The translations under genes and the position numbers were made by a program. A stretch of 64,000 bases of DNA from Desulfatibacillum alkenivorans DSM 16219 (lineage in GTDB: Bacteria; Desulfobacterota; Desulfobacteria; Desulfobacterales; Desulfatibacillaceae), in NCBI RefSeq assembly GCF_900142135.1, contig NZ_FQZU01000011.1, positions 60,334 to 124,333 of the forward strand. Direction: 5' to 3'. Every line of letters begins with the position of its first letter. Position 1 is the stretch's first letter. Positions 42,838-52,149 of this stretch are shown one piece after another. Under the pieces are notes generated by a model that ran no database searches, was not told the origin of the DNA, and saw only the letters and a list, made by a program, of their open reading frames with translations.

Positions 42838-42880
42838 TAAATCGGAGGCTGTTTTTATAACCACTTCAAGGTGAGACGCT

Positions 42881-43567
42881 ATGCCAAAAACAAGTATACT
42901 GATTGTAGACGACGAAGAAGACATTTTGGAACTCCTCAAGTTCAACCTGGAACGGGAAGGTTTCAAAATTTTCTGCGCCGATTCCGGCGAAAAGGCCTTG
43001 GAAGCCGTCAAAAACTTTTCCCCGGACCTGGTCCTCCTGGACCTTATGCTGCCGGGAATCGACGGCCTGGAAGTCGCCAGAGTTCTGAAATCCAAGCCCA
43101 ACACATCGGCGATCCCTATCATCATGCTCACCGCCAAGGGAGATGAGTCCGACGTGGTCAGGGGGTTGGAACTTGGCGCCGACGACTATGTCACCAAACC
43201 TTTTTCCCCCAGAGTCATCACTGCCAGGGTCCGGGCCGTCATGCGCAGAAACGCCGCGGAGCCTGACGATGGAATACAGGCCCGGGAAGTGCACGGAATC
43301 AGCATCCATCCCGGACGCAGAGAGGTGGCGGTCAATGGAAAGCAAATCAAGCTGACCATGTCTGAATTCGACATCCTCCATTACCTGGCGCAAAGGCCCG
43401 GCTGGGTTTTCACCCGCTCCCAGATCGTTTCCGCCGTTCGCGGCGAAGGCTTCGCCGTCACCGACCGGTCCGTGGACGTGCAGATCGTCGGCTTGCGGAA
43501 AAAGCTGGGAGCCTCCGGAAAATTCATCGAAACCGTGCGCGGTGTAGGCTACCGCCTGAAAGAATAA
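42881..43567 (+). CDS. phoB: Phosphate regulon response regulator
   Basis: This 228-residue OmpR/PhoB-type regulator has a receiver (acidic pair at Asp10/11, phospho-Asp54 in VLLDLMLPG, Lys in VTKPFS) and a C-terminal winged helix (RREVAVNGKQIKLTMSEFDI, then RSVDVQIVGLRKKLG). It is followed 4 nt later by a PhoR-type kinase and then by pstS, which identifies it as PhoB and not another OmpR paralogue. It should bind the direct repeats in its own promoter and before pstS when phosphate is scarce. Confidence 0.93.
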   Translation: MPKTSILIVDDEEDILELLKFNLEREGFKIFCADSGEKALEAVKNFSPDLVLLDLMLPGIDGLEVARVLKSKPNTSAIPIIMLTAKGDESDVVRGLELGADDYVTKPFSPRVITARVRAVMRRNAAEPDDGIQAREVHGISIHPGRREVAVNGKQIKLTMSEFDILHYLAQRPGWVFTRSQIVSAVRGEGFAVTDRSVDVQIVGLRKKLGASGKFIETVRGVGYRLKE

Positions 43568-43571
43568 CAAC

Positions 43572-45341
43572 ATGGAAAAAAAACGCCGGCTGTTCCTGCA
43601 ATTATTCCCCACGTATCTGCTTGTCATCCTCATCTCCATTGTGGCCGTGGCCTGGTACGCTTCCAGCGCCATGAGCAAATTCTACCTGAGCAACATGGAG
43701 CAGGATCTGATGGCCAGAGCTCAGTTCGTCGAACCCCAAATAGTCCAACTATTGGACCCTTTGGATCTTGCAGCCCTTGATAACCTGTGCAAAAGCGTGG
43801 GCAGGCGCACCCAAACCCGGATCACCGTCATACTGCCAACGGGCCAAGTGGTGGGCGACTCTAACGAAGACCCCAAAAACATGGACAATCATGTGGACCG
43901 CCCGGAAGTGCTCGGGGCGTCAGCAGGCAAGGCTACGTCCTCCATCCGATTCAGCCGCACCCTGGATGAAAAAATGATGTACATGGCTGTTCCCACCAAA
44001 AAAGGACGCAATACAATCGCAATCATCCGGACGGCCGTCTCGGTCAACTCCCTGGACGAAGCGGTGTCTGACATCCGGGGAAAAATCGCAGCAGGCGGGC
44101 TTATCATCGCCTTTTTCGCCGCGATCATCGCCTTGCTCGCCGCCCGCCGCATTACCCGCCCCATTGAACAGATGAAAAAATGGTCCGAATCCATCTCCCG
44201 GGGCGATTTCAATTTCAGCCCGCCCGAGGCGAAATCCGAAGAAATCGAATCCCTTTCCAAGGCCATGAACCAAATGGCCAAAGACCTAAAAGGCCGCATT
44301 GACTTCATAACCCGGCAAAAAAATCAAATGGAGGCCGTCCTGGCCAGCATGGTGGAAGGCGTGATCGCCCTGGACACCGGGCAGCGCATCATCAGCATGA
44401 ATCAGGCCGCCGGACGCATGCTCGCCTGCGACCCTAAAACGGCCGCAGGAAAAACCATCCAGGAAACGGTCCGCAACACCGATTTCCATGATTTTGTGCT
44501 CATGGCCTTCAAAAGCGAAAGCCCCGTGGAAGAGGAACTGGTGCTTTCCGGAAAGCATGAGCGGTATTTCAAGGTCAGGGGCATGACCCTGAGGGACGCC
44601 CAGGCCCAACGCATGGGCGCCCTGGTGGTTCTTAACGACATGACCCAGGTGACCAAACTGGAAAACATGCGCCGGGATTTTGTGGCTAACGTGTCCCACG
44701 AGATCAAAACCCCCATTACGGCCATCAAGGGATTCGTGGAAACCCTCCTGGACGGCGCACTGGATGATAAGGAAAATGCCAAACGCTTCCTGGAAATCAT
44801 TTCGCGCCATACGGACAGGCTTAAAGCCATCGTGGAGGATCTGCTGGAGCTTTCCCGCATCGAACAGGCGGGAGGCCGAGAACTCCCCCTGGAAAAAGCC
44901 AGCGTCAAGGAAGCCCTGGAAACCGCCGTGCAAGTCTGCGAGGCCCGGGCCATTTCCGAAAACATCACCGTGGAAATGGAATGCCCCGACGACCTGACAG
45001 CAAGCTTCGACCCCACCATGATCGAACAGGCCGTGGTCAACCTCCTGGATAACGCCGTCAAGTTCAGCGAGGAGCACGGCGTGGTCCGGGTGGGCGCCAA
45101 AGCCGAAGGAGGCGAAGTCCTCATCTGGGTGGAAGACGAAGGCCCCGGCATTTCGGAAGAACACCTCCCCCGCCTTTTTGAAAGGTTCTACCGGGTGGAC
45201 AAGGCCCGCAGCCGCAATCTGGGAGGAACAGGACTGGGCCTGGCCATTGTCAAACACATCATGGCGGCCCACGGCGGCCATGTTTCCGTGAAAAGCGAAA
45301 AAGGACAAGGCGCCGCCTTCACCCTGCACCTCAACCCCTGA
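43572..45341 (+). CDS. phoR: Phosphate regulon sensor histidine kinase
   Basis: This 589-residue kinase has a first transmembrane helix at about residues 14-32, a periplasmic region of about 140 residues, a second helix near 175-198, HAMP (RRITRPIEQMKKWS), PAS (near 255-365), HisKA with His376 in ANVSHEIKTPITAIKGF, and HATPase (LLDNAVKF, EDEGPGIS, GGTGLGLAIVKH). The sizeable periplasmic domain is larger than in E. coli PhoR and resembles the Bacillus/delta type. A terminator follows, so phoBR forms its own transcript. Confidence 0.93.
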   Translation: MEKKRRLFLQLFPTYLLVILISIVAVAWYASSAMSKFYLSNMEQDLMARAQFVEPQIVQLLDPLDLAALDNLCKSVGRRTQTRITVILPTGQVVGDSNEDPKNMDNHVDRPEVLGASAGKATSSIRFSRTLDEKMMYMAVPTKKGRNTIAIIRTAVSVNSLDEAVSDIRGKIAAGGLIIAFFAAIIALLAARRITRPIEQMKKWSESISRGDFNFSPPEAKSEEIESLSKAMNQMAKDLKGRIDFITRQKNQMEAVLASMVEGVIALDTGQRIISMNQAAGRMLACDPKTAAGKTIQETVRNTDFHDFVLMAFKSESPVEEELVLSGKHERYFKVRGMTLRDAQAQRMGALVVLNDMTQVTKLENMRRDFVANVSHEIKTPITAIKGFVETLLDGALDDKENAKRFLEIISRHTDRLKAIVEDLLELSRIEQAGGRELPLEKASVKEALETAVQVCEARAISENITVEMECPDDLTASFDPTMIEQAVVNLLDNAVKFSEEHGVVRVGAKAEGGEVLIWVEDEGPGISEEHLPRLFERFYRVDKARSRNLGGTGLGLAIVKHIMAAHGGHVSVKSEKGQGAAFTLHLNP

Positions 45342-45380
45342 TTGCACCTTACGACATACCCAGCTTGGTTTGCTGAATGG

Positions 45381-45410
45381 AAAACCCCGGCCTCGCCGGG
45401 GTTGTTTGGT
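45381..45410 (+). terminator. Terminator after phoR
   Basis: AACCCCGGC (45383-45391) and GCCGGGGTT (45395-45403) form a 9-bp stem with a 3-nt loop, followed by GTTTGGTT. The U-tract is modest. Confidence 0.65.
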
Positions 45411-45535
45411 TCAGGCGGCGCCAGTTTTTCCTCCCGACTTTTTTCCCGCTAACAAAGGCCCGGAGGCGCCAAAGGAAAATACAGTTCAACTTATTGAAAT
45501 TATATATAAATATCCATTTTTTTAATTAATGCAAT

Positions 45536-45579
45536 GCTAATACAACCCTAACACAACCTTAACAAACGGCCCGTATATT
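45536..45579 (+). promoter_or_regulatory. PHO box and -10 box of pstS
   Basis: GCTAATA (45536-45542), CCTAACA (45547-45553) and CTTAACA (45558-45564) recur every 11 bp, with CAAC as both spacers. TATATT (45574-45579) follows at the distance where PhoB replaces a -35 box. The leader to the pstS ATG is about 80 nt. Confidence 0.75.
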
Positions 45580-45664
45580 TCGCTTGCTTTGGAACGGTGA
45601 CACGCCAAAACTTTATTTGGCTTGTAAACTCATCCATCAAAAACACCCAAACGGAGGAACACAG

Positions 45665-46483
45665 ATGAAAAGGTTTAAGCTGGTCGCAATTCTGGTCGCC
45701 GCGCTGCTGTGCGTTGCACCCATGTCCGCCCTCGCGGGCAAACTCGTAATTAAGGGCTCCACCACTGTGCTGCCCATCGCTCAGAAAGTGGGCGAAGCTT
45801 TCATGAAACAAAACCCGGATGTCGAGTTGTCCATCTCCGGCGGCGGTTCCGGCAACGGCATCAAGGCCATCATCGACGGCACCACCGACATTGCCGACGC
45901 TTCCCGCTTCATCAAGGATAAAGAAGTCAAGCTGGCCATTGAAAAAGGCTCCTACCCCGTGCCTTTCCGCGTGGCTTACGACTGCATCGTGCCCATCGTG
46001 CATCCCAGCAACACGGTGAAGGATCTCTCCCTGGACCAGCTCAAAGGCATCTACAAGGGCGATATCAAAAACTGGAAGGAAGTTGGCGGACCTGACCTGA
46101 AAATCGTGGTCGTCTCCCGCGACACCTCCTCCGGCACCTATGAAGTGTGGGAAAGCAAAGTCATGAACAAAGAGCGCGTGGCGCCCTCCGCTCTGATCCA
46201 GGCTTCCAACGGCGCCGTGGCCCAGGCCGTGGCCGGCAACAAGTACGCCATCGGCTACATTGGACTTGGCTACCTGAACAGCGAAGTCAAGGCGGTCTCC
46301 GCCAACGGCGTTGTGGGCTCCAAGGAAACCACTCTGAACGGCTCCTTCCCCATCAGCCGTCCCCTGTTCATGTTCACCCAGGGTTGGCCTGAAGGCGACA
46401 CCGTGAACTTCCTGAACTTCGTGCTGCACCCGGAAAAGGGCCAGAAGCTGGTCGAAGAAGCCGGGTATGTGCCCCTGTACTAA
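45665..46483 (+). CDS. pstS: Phosphate ABC transporter, periplasmic binding protein
   Basis: This 272-residue protein has a signal peptide (MKRFKLVAILVAALLC, cleavage after ALA near residue 24). The mature protein starts with KLVIKGSTTVLPIA, and the phosphate-binding loops are visible as SGGGSGNGIKAI and SRDTSSGTYE. ATG at 45665 was chosen for GGAGGAA just upstream; the frame is open to 45584 inside the promoter. It is the first gene of pstSCAB-phoU and is separated from pstC by a 15-bp hairpin that may raise its relative expression. Confidence 0.95.
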   Translation: MKRFKLVAILVAALLCVAPMSALAGKLVIKGSTTVLPIAQKVGEAFMKQNPDVELSISGGGSGNGIKAIIDGTTDIADASRFIKDKEVKLAIEKGSYPVPFRVAYDCIVPIVHPSNTVKDLSLDQLKGIYKGDIKNWKEVGGPDLKIVVVSRDTSSGTYEVWESKVMNKERVAPSALIQASNGAVAQAVAGNKYAIGYIGLGYLNSEVKAVSANGVVGSKETTLNGSFPISRPLFMFTQGWPEGDTVNFLNFVLHPEKGQKLVEEAGYVPLY

Positions 46484-46530
46484 GGGAGCCATGTAGTCAG
46501 GACACACATAGTCACCACTACTGAAAATCA

Positions 46531-46600
46531 GTCTGGCCCGCGCCACCCATTGCGTCGCTGCAGCCCCCCATTTTAGCACGAACATTGGCGCGGGCCGGAC
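46531..46600 (+). promoter_or_regulatory. Intercistronic hairpin between pstS and pstC
   Basis: GTCTGGCCCGCGCCA (46531-46545) pairs with TGGCGCGGGCCGGAC (46586-46600), 14 of 15 Watson-Crick plus one wobble, around a 40-nt loop. A weak TTGTTT follows. It likely protects pstS mRNA or partly terminates, leaving less pstCAB. Confidence 0.65.
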
Positions 46601-46620
46601 TTGTTTAAAAAAAGGCTCAG

Positions 46621-47523
46621 ATGAACATGGCATTTTTAAACAGCCGCACACGAGAAAAAATAATTAAGAACATGTTTTTCGGCATAGCCCTGGCCTGCAT
46701 CATCACGTTGGGGCTGATTACGTTGTTCCTGTTCATGGAAGGCGTCCCGATATTTGATCTGGTGTCGGTCAAGGATTTTGTCTTCGGCATGTATTGGTAT
46801 CCCACGTCCGATCCTCCGGATTTTGGAATTTTCCCCCTCATTGTAGGCTCTGTTTTCGTCACCATCCTGTCGGCGACCATCTCCATCCCCCTGGGAGTCA
46901 TGAGCGCCTTGTATCTTGCAGAAATCGCAAAGCCAAAAATGCGTGAAATAGTAAAACCCATTGTCGAGCTGATCGCCTCCCTGCCGTCGGTCGTCATCGG
47001 CTTTTTCGGCATGGTCATCGTGGCGCCATTTTTACAGGAAGTGTTCGACATCCCCACGGGGCTAAACATGTTCAACGCCGCCCTGATGCTGGCTTTTATG
47101 TCCATCCCCACCATATGCAGCATCTCGGAAGACGCCATTTACAGCGTGCCCAACGCCCTGCGCGAGGCCTCCCTGGGTTTGGGCGCCACCAAGCTGGAAA
47201 CCATTGTCAGGGTGATTTTGCCGGCTTCCATTTCCGGCGTCAGCACGGCCGTGATCCTGGGCATGTCCCGCGCTATCGGCGAAACCATGGTGGTCTTGAT
47301 GGTCGCCGGCGGCGCCGCGGCATTGCCCCAGTCCTTGTTCGATCCCGTCAGGCCCTTGCCCGCGAGCATTGCGGCGGAAATGGCCGAAGCTCCCTTTCGG
47401 GGAGATCATTACCACGCTCTGTTCGCGACCGGCGTGGTGCTTTTCATCTTTACGTTTTTCTTCAACATTATAGCAGACATGATCGCCCACAAATATAAGC
47501 AAACCGGCGACGCTACGCTGTAA
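46621..47523 (+). CDS. pstC: Phosphate ABC transporter permease PstC
   Basis: This 300-residue inner-membrane permease has about six transmembrane helices. The ABC-permease EAA loop reads [21 protein letters not shown] near residue 178. VELIASLPSVVIGFFG and SRAIGETMVVLMVAGG are typical of PstC. It pairs with PstA, whose gene starts 19 nt later. Confidence 0.93.
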   Translation: MNMAFLNSRTREKIIKNMFFGIALACIITLGLITLFLFMEGVPIFDLVSVKDFVFGMYWYPTSDPPDFGIFPLIVGSVFVTILSATISIPLGVMSALYLAEIAKPKMREIVKPIVELIASLPSVVIGFFGMVIVAPFLQEVFDIPTGLNMFNAALMLAFMSIPTICSISEDAIYSVPNALREASLGLGATKLETIVRVILPASISGVSTAVILGMSRAIGETMVVLMVAGGAAALPQSLFDPVRPLPASIAAEMAEAPFRGDHYHALFATGVVLFIFTFFFNIIADMIAHKYKQTGDATL

Positions 47524-47542
47524 GGAGGCGTCAGAAAAGGGA

Positions 47543-48481
47543 ATGATGTTGAATTTGCAAACAGAATCCATAAGCCTGAAGCAACAGAACGGCCAATTCG
47601 GAAAAAATGGCGCGCCTCAGGGAACGCCTAAAAGCCGGCGGCGGTTGTATCAAAGCATCGTCTTTAACTTTTTGAGGGCGGCTGCGCTGATCAACGGCGC
47701 CGCTCTGGCCATCATCCTATGGTTTATGCTCGCCAGAGGATGGCGCGCCATCAACTGGGAGTTTTTAACCACAGCGCCTTACGATTCCATGACCAAAGGC
47801 GGAATCCTGCCTTGCATCGTGGGGACCCTGTGCCTGGGCATAGGCGCCATGATCGTGGCTTTTCCCATTGGCGTGGCTTCCGCCATTTACCTGAACGAGT
47901 ACGCCCGCCCCGGCAAGGTTCTCAGGGTTATCCGCCTGGGCATCAACAACCTGGCCGGCGTGCCTTCCGTTGTCTTCGGACTCTTCGGCCTGGCTTTTTT
48001 CGTCATCTACCTGGAGATGGGAGTCAGCCTGCTGGCAGGCGCCCTGACCCTGGCCGCCATGTCCTTGCCGGTCATCATCGGCGCTTCGGAAGAAGCCCTG
48101 AAATCCGTGCCCGACACCTACCGGGAGGCCTCCCTGGGCCTTGGCGCCACCAAGTGGCAGACCATCTACCGGGTTGTGCTGCCCGCCGCCCTTCCGGGCA
48201 TCCTGACGGGCGGCATCCTGGGCCTGAGCCGCGCCGCAGGGGAACTGGCGCCCGTCATGTTCACGGCCGCCGTGTTCTTTGCGCCCCATCTGCCTTCGTC
48301 CCCTTTCAGCGAAGTCATGACCCTTCCGTACCACATCTATGTGCTGGCCACGGCGGGAACGGAAATCGAAGCCACCAGGCCCCTGCAGTACGGCTCCGCC
48401 CTGGTGTTGATCGCGCTTGTTCTTGGAATGAACCTTGCCGCCATTATTTACCGGGCGCGTCTTAGAAATCGTCTTTCGTGA
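47543..48481 (+). CDS. pstA: Phosphate ABC transporter permease PstA
   Basis: This 312-residue permease has about six transmembrane helices. The EAA loop is [21 protein letters not shown] near residue 190, and [20 protein letters not shown] and [17 protein letters not shown] are PstA features. The N-terminal 30 residues are polar and may start downstream of the annotated ATG at 47543. It overlaps or nearly touches pstB. Confidence 0.93.
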   Translation: MMLNLQTESISLKQQNGQFGKNGAPQGTPKSRRRLYQSIVFNFLRAAALINGAALAIILWFMLARGWRAINWEFLTTAPYDSMTKGGILPCIVGTLCLGIGAMIVAFPIGVASAIYLNEYARPGKVLRVIRLGINNLAGVPSVVFGLFGLAFFVIYLEMGVSLLAGALTLAAMSLPVIIGASEEALKSVPDTYREASLGLGATKWQTIYRVVLPAALPGILTGGILGLSRAAGELAPVMFTAAVFFAPHLPSSPFSEVMTLPYHIYVLATAGTEIEATRPLQYGSALVLIALVLGMNLAAIIYRARLRNRLS

Positions 48482-48492
48482 GAGAATTGAAA

Positions 48493-49254
48493 ATGACCGA
48501 ACCCATGAAAGTTTCATCAAAAAACCTGGACTTCTTTTACGGACCCTCCCAGGCGCTTTACGATGTGAACCTGGACTTTGAGCAAAACAAGGTGACGGCC
48601 CTCATCGGACCCTCGGGATGCGGAAAAAGCACCTTTCTGCGCTGCATCAACAGGATGAACGACCTCATTCCCATCGCCCGCGTGCAAGGGAACCTGCGCA
48701 TTGACGACGTGGACATATACAGCCCGGAAGTGGACGTGGTGGACTTGAGAAGCCGGGTGGGCATGGTTTTTCAAAAGCCCAACCCCTTCCCCAAGACCAT
48801 CTTCGAAAACGTGGCTTACGGCCTCCGCGTCAAAGGCATTAAAAACAAGGCTTACATCGCCTCTCAAGTGGAAAAAAGCCTGGAATCCGCCGCCCTCTTG
48901 GATGAGGTCAAGGACAGGCTGCACGACTCCGCCCTGGGACTTTCCGGCGGCCAGCAGCAACGCTTGTGCATCGCCCGCGCCCTGGCCGTGGAGCCGGAAG
49001 TCCTGCTCATGGACGAACCCGCCTCCGCCCTGGACCCCGTGGCCACCCAGAAGATCGAAGAACTGATCTTGCAGCTTAAGACCACCTATACTATCATCAT
49101 CGTAACCCATAACATGCAGCAGGCGGCCCGGGTTTCCGACGTTACGGCCTTTTTCTTCATGGGCAAGCTCATTGAGGCCGATGCGACCGAAACCCTGTTC
49201 ACCAAGCCGCGCAAGCAGCAGACTTCGGACTACATTACCGGCCGTTTCGGCTGA
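48493..49254 (+). CDS. pstB: Phosphate ABC transporter ATPase
   Basis: This 253-residue ATPase has Walker [10 protein letters not shown] near residue 35, the Q-loop [14 protein letters not shown], the signature [15 protein letters not shown], Walker [12 protein letters not shown] and the switch His in [13 protein letters not shown]. The C-terminal [10 protein letters not shown] is specific to PstB. ATG at 48493 gives the usual length; GTG at 48478, overlapping the pstA stop as GTGA, is an alternative start. Confidence 0.95.
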   Translation: MTEPMKVSSKNLDFFYGPSQALYDVNLDFEQNKVTALIGPSGCGKSTFLRCINRMNDLIPIARVQGNLRIDDVDIYSPEVDVVDLRSRVGMVFQKPNPFPKTIFENVAYGLRVKGIKNKAYIASQVEKSLESAALLDEVKDRLHDSALGLSGGQQQRLCIARALAVEPEVLLMDEPASALDPVATQKIEELILQLKTTYTIIIVTHNMQQAARVSDVTAFFFMGKLIEADATETLFTKPRKQQTSDYITGRFG

Positions 49255-49274
49255 TTGAAAAGGAGATTCCCTTC

Positions 49275-49970
49275 ATGGGCAGACCTATTCATACGGAATT
49301 GGACAACATCAAAAAGCTCATTTTAAGCCTGGGAGCCATGGTGGAGGAACGGGTCCGCCAGGCTACCAAAGCCTTGACCAACCGGGACCTGGAACTGGCT
49401 AAAAAGGTCATCGAGTCCGACATCGAAATCGATGAGGCCGAGGTGGAGGTGGAGGAGGAGTGCCTCAAGATCATCGCTCTCCACCAACCCGTGGCCGTGG
49501 ACCTGCGCTTTCTGGCCTGCGTGCTCAAAATCAATAACGATCTGGAGCGCATCGGAGACCAGGCCGTCAACATCGCCCAACGGGTGATCACCATCATGAA
49601 GGCCCCGCCCCTGGACCTGGGCTTCGAGTTCGGCCCCATGTCCCACAAGACCCAGGCCATGCTGAAAAACAGCCTGGACGCCCTGGTGGCCTTCGACGTG
49701 GACCTGGCCTACAAGGTGTGCATGGCCGATGATGAAGTGGACGAAATCAAGCGTAACATCTACGACATCATCAAGCAGGCCATCAAAACCCATCCGGAAA
49801 ACGCCGGAGTATTGATCAATATTCTCCTGGCTTCCCGGCATCTGGAGAGGATCGCCGACCATTCCACCAATATTGCGGAAGAGGTGATCTACCTGATTGA
49901 AGGGGAAATCCACCGCCACAAGATATACGAAAGACGGCACGAAAAGGTGGTTGAGGAGCAGGTGAAATAG
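49275..49970 (+). CDS. phoU: Phosphate transport regulator PhoU
   Basis: This 231-residue all-helical protein is made of two PhoU repeats. The metal-binding E(D)xxxD signatures are visible around DLELAKKVIESDIEIDEAEV and LERIGDQAVNIAQR in the first half, and VDLAYKVCMADDEVDEIK and LERIADHSTNIAEEVIY in the second. It connects the Pst transporter to PhoR and prevents kinase activity when phosphate is plentiful. GGAGA precedes the ATG. It is the last gene of the pst operon. Confidence 0.95.
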   Translation: MGRPIHTELDNIKKLILSLGAMVEERVRQATKALTNRDLELAKKVIESDIEIDEAEVEVEEECLKIIALHQPVAVDLRFLACVLKINNDLERIGDQAVNIAQRVITIMKAPPLDLGFEFGPMSHKTQAMLKNSLDALVAFDVDLAYKVCMADDEVDEIKRNIYDIIKQAIKTHPENAGVLINILLASRHLERIADHSTNIAEEVIYLIEGEIHRHKIYERRHEKVVEEQVK

Positions 49971-50015
49971 TTAGGTTATCAAGGATTTTTAGAAAGCAGA
50001 GTCCCATTCCCTCGT

Positions 50016-50066
50016 TATAACAAAAGCGCCGTGCAGTTCCAAAGCCTGCACGGCGCTTTTGTTATA
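50016..50066. terminator. Perfect 21-bp hairpin, bidirectional terminator
   Basis: The arms 50016-50036 and 50046-50066 are fully complementary around a 9-nt loop, with a GCGCCGTGCAG core and AAAA/TTTT flanks. It separates phoU from the convergent aromatic operon and can act on both strands. Confidence 0.85.
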
Positions 50067-50104
50067 CAACAAGAAAGGATATCAGCCAGAATTTGTTTGA
50101 TTTC

Positions 50105-50177
50105 GCAAGCTCTACCCAACCTGCGTCGATCCATGCAAGCTGCAACTCGTTCCCATGCTTTGCGTGGGAATGCATAC
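50105..50177 (+). repeat. Family B half-element fused to family A hairpin (A6)
   Basis: GCAAGCTCTACCCAACCTGCG (split here as GCAAGCTC and TACCCAACCTGCG) is half of a family B stem; its partner arm is missing. A complete family A hairpin follows at 50147-50177. A family B end (TTGTTGGGTTTCGCAAGCTC) also lies at 50278-50297, touching the aroB stop codon. Confidence 0.65.
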
Positions 50178-50277
50178 TATAACAGCCTGAAATTAAGCCT
50201 CTTACAATAATGCAAAACAAAAATTATCCTGTTCGCCCCTTGAAGCCCGCTCCATAAAACAACGCCCAAGGCGCTCA

Positions 50278-50297
50278 TTGTTGGGTTTCGCAAGCTC
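50278..50297 (-). repeat. Family B terminal sequence abutting aroB
   Basis: On the minus strand GAGCTTGCGAAACCCAACAA begins within the aroB stop codon and runs outward. The same 20-mer-like end bounds the elements at 12009 and 19317. It suggests insertion exactly at the gene end, or that the stop codon was supplied by the repeat. Confidence 0.55.
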
Positions 50298-51318
50298 ACC
50301 CCAAATTTTTCTCAAGATCCTGGATGGAAATCGTTTCCACCACGGCCTCGCCCAGAGCCTTCAGCAACACAAACTGGATGGCGTCGCCCAGCTTTTTCTT
50401 GTCTTTGGCCAAAGCGTCCAGGGCTTTGGCGGGATCCACGTCGATTTGCAGGGGAAGGCCAAGGTCTTTGAGCAGCTTTTTAATGCGTTCGCTGTCCGAT
50501 GCCTTGAGCAGTCCCCGATCCATGGACAAGGTGCAGGCCATGACCATGCCCGCGCTTACGGCCTTGCCGTGGGAAACGCCCGCGGTTTTTTCCAGGGCGT
50601 GGCCGAAGGTATGGCCGAAGTTCAATATTTTCCGAATCCCGGTTTCCTTTTCGTCCTGATTGACCACGTCCGCCTTGATGGCGATGGAGTCGTAAATCAG
50701 GTGTGCCATGAACTCCGGGTCCAAAGAAAGGGCCTTGGCCTTGTTATCCTCCAAAAAGGTAAAGTGGGACTCGTCCCGGATGGCGCCGTGCTTGACGATT
50801 TCCGCGAACCCGTTGGTCAACTCGTCCTGGGGCAGGCTTTTTAAAACCTGGGGATCGCACAGCACAAAAGATGGCTGGTTGAACACGCCCACCATGTTTT
50901 TATATCCTTTATAGTTTACCCCGTTTTTGCCGCCCACGCTGGCGTCCACCTGGGCCAGGAGCGTGGTGGGGCAAAACCCGAAGTCCACACCGCGCAAATA
51001 GGTGGAGGCTACGAATCCCGCGACGTCGCACACAATGCCGCCGCCGATTCCCGCGATAAAGCAGGACCGGTCCAGGCCCAGGTCCATCAGCTCGCCCATG
51101 AGCTGCGCCACGGCGTCCAGGGTCTTGTTCCCCTCCCCTTCTCCGATTTCCAAAACCGGGCAGGCGGGAAACAGGTTTCCGTAAAGATCGTTGACCGTGG
51201 AGTCCGTAATGATGACGGTCCTGCCCTTGGGCAGGTGGAGGCCCAGGTTTTTCAGGGCCTCCCCCACCATGATGCGCGAGTTTCCGGTCTTGCCTGATAT
51301 TTTCAGTTCTCTGACCAT
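50296..51318 (-). CDS. aroB: 3-Dehydroquinate synthase
   Basis: This 340-residue NAD-dependent enzyme converts DAHP to 3-dehydroquinate. GIGGGIVCDVAGFVASTYLR near residue 95, PTTLLAQVDASVGGKNGVN near 122, and the Zn-binding NFGHTFGHALE near 235 are diagnostic. ATG at 51318 was chosen because GGAAGAAG lies just before it; ATG at 51333 lacks a ribosome site. It starts 31 nt after trpA and is the last gene of the aromatic operon. Its stop codon coincides with a repeat end. Confidence 0.93.
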   Translation of the reverse strand: MVRELKISGKTGNSRIMVGEALKNLGLHLPKGRTVIITDSTVNDLYGNLFPACPVLEIGEGEGNKTLDAVAQLMGELMDLGLDRSCFIAGIGGGIVCDVAGFVASTYLRGVDFGFCPTTLLAQVDASVGGKNGVNYKGYKNMVGVFNQPSFVLCDPQVLKSLPQDELTNGFAEIVKHGAIRDESHFTFLEDNKAKALSLDPEFMAHLIYDSIAIKADVVNQDEKETGIRKILNFGHTFGHALEKTAGVSHGKAVSAGMVMACTLSMDRGLLKASDSERIKKLLKDLGLPLQIDVDPAKALDALAKDKKKLGDAIQFVLLKALGEAVVETISIQDLEKNLG

Positions 51319-51349
51319 TTTATCTTCTTCCATGAAATAAACAGCGTCC

Positions 51350-52147
51350 CTATCCCTTGGTCGCCGCTTTGAGCGATTCGGTGTATTCCTTAACCATCGA
51401 ATGCAGGCCCCGGTTTTCCAGGTTCTCCTCAATCAACCTTTCAAAGGCCGAACCCACAACCACGCCGTCGGACACCGCGGCCACCGCCTTCACGTGATCC
51501 GGCGTGGAAATGCCGAAGCCCACGCAAACCGGCAAATCCGTCACCGCCTTCAAGGGCGCAATCACGTCCGCAACCTTGGAACTGTTCAGCCCCTGGCTGC
51601 CCGTAACGCCGGTCATGGAAACCAGATAGATGAACCCGGACGCCTCGTCCGCAATCTGCTTCATGCGGTCCTGCCCGGTGGTGGGCGCAACCAGCCTTAT
51701 GAAGTCAAAATCGTCTCCGTCCCATAAAGAAGTCAGCTCCGCGGACTCCTCCGGCGGCAGATCCACAATCAGCACGCCGTCCGCGCCAACTGCCAGGGCG
51801 TCTTCGTAAAAGCGCTTGCCGCCGTAAGCAAAAATCGGGTTGTAATATCCGAACAGGACAATGGGTATCTGCGTAAATCCCCGGACGATCTTCACCATTT
51901 CCAAAACCTTGGGCAGGCTCATGCCCGAGGATAAGGCCCTTTGCGAGGAGCGTTGGATCACAGGCCCGTCCGCCGTGGGGTCGGAAAAGGGGATGCCGAG
52001 CTCCAGCACGTCCATGCCGCCTTCGCACATGGCTTTGACGATTTCCACGGACTTGCCGAAATCCGGATCCCCGGCCGTCACAAAGCCCACCAAAGCCTTT
52101 TCGTTCTTTGCCTTTAACGCTTCAAAGCTATCCTTGATGCAGCTCAT
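51350..52147 (-). CDS. trpA: Tryptophan synthase alpha subunit
   Basis: This 265-residue TIM barrel cleaves indole-3-glycerol phosphate. The catalytic Glu is in [14 protein letters not shown] and the catalytic Asp in the [11 protein letters not shown] region. Phosphate-binding GFGIS near residue 210 and [10 protein letters not shown] near 235 complete the pattern. It starts 2 nt after the trpB stop, as is usual for the tunnel-forming pair. Confidence 0.95.
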   Translation of the reverse strand: MSCIKDSFEALKAKNEKALVGFVTAGDPDFGKSVEIVKAMCEGGMDVLELGIPFSDPTADGPVIQRSSQRALSSGMSLPKVLEMVKIVRGFTQIPIVLFGYYNPIFAYGGKRFYEDALAVGADGVLIVDLPPEESAELTSLWDGDDFDFIRLVAPTTGQDRMKQIADEASGFIYLVSMTGVTGSQGLNSSKVADVIAPLKAVTDLPVCVGFGISTPDHVKAVAAVSDGVVVGSAFERLIEENLENRGLHSMVKEYTESLKAATKG

Positions 52148-52149
52148 GA

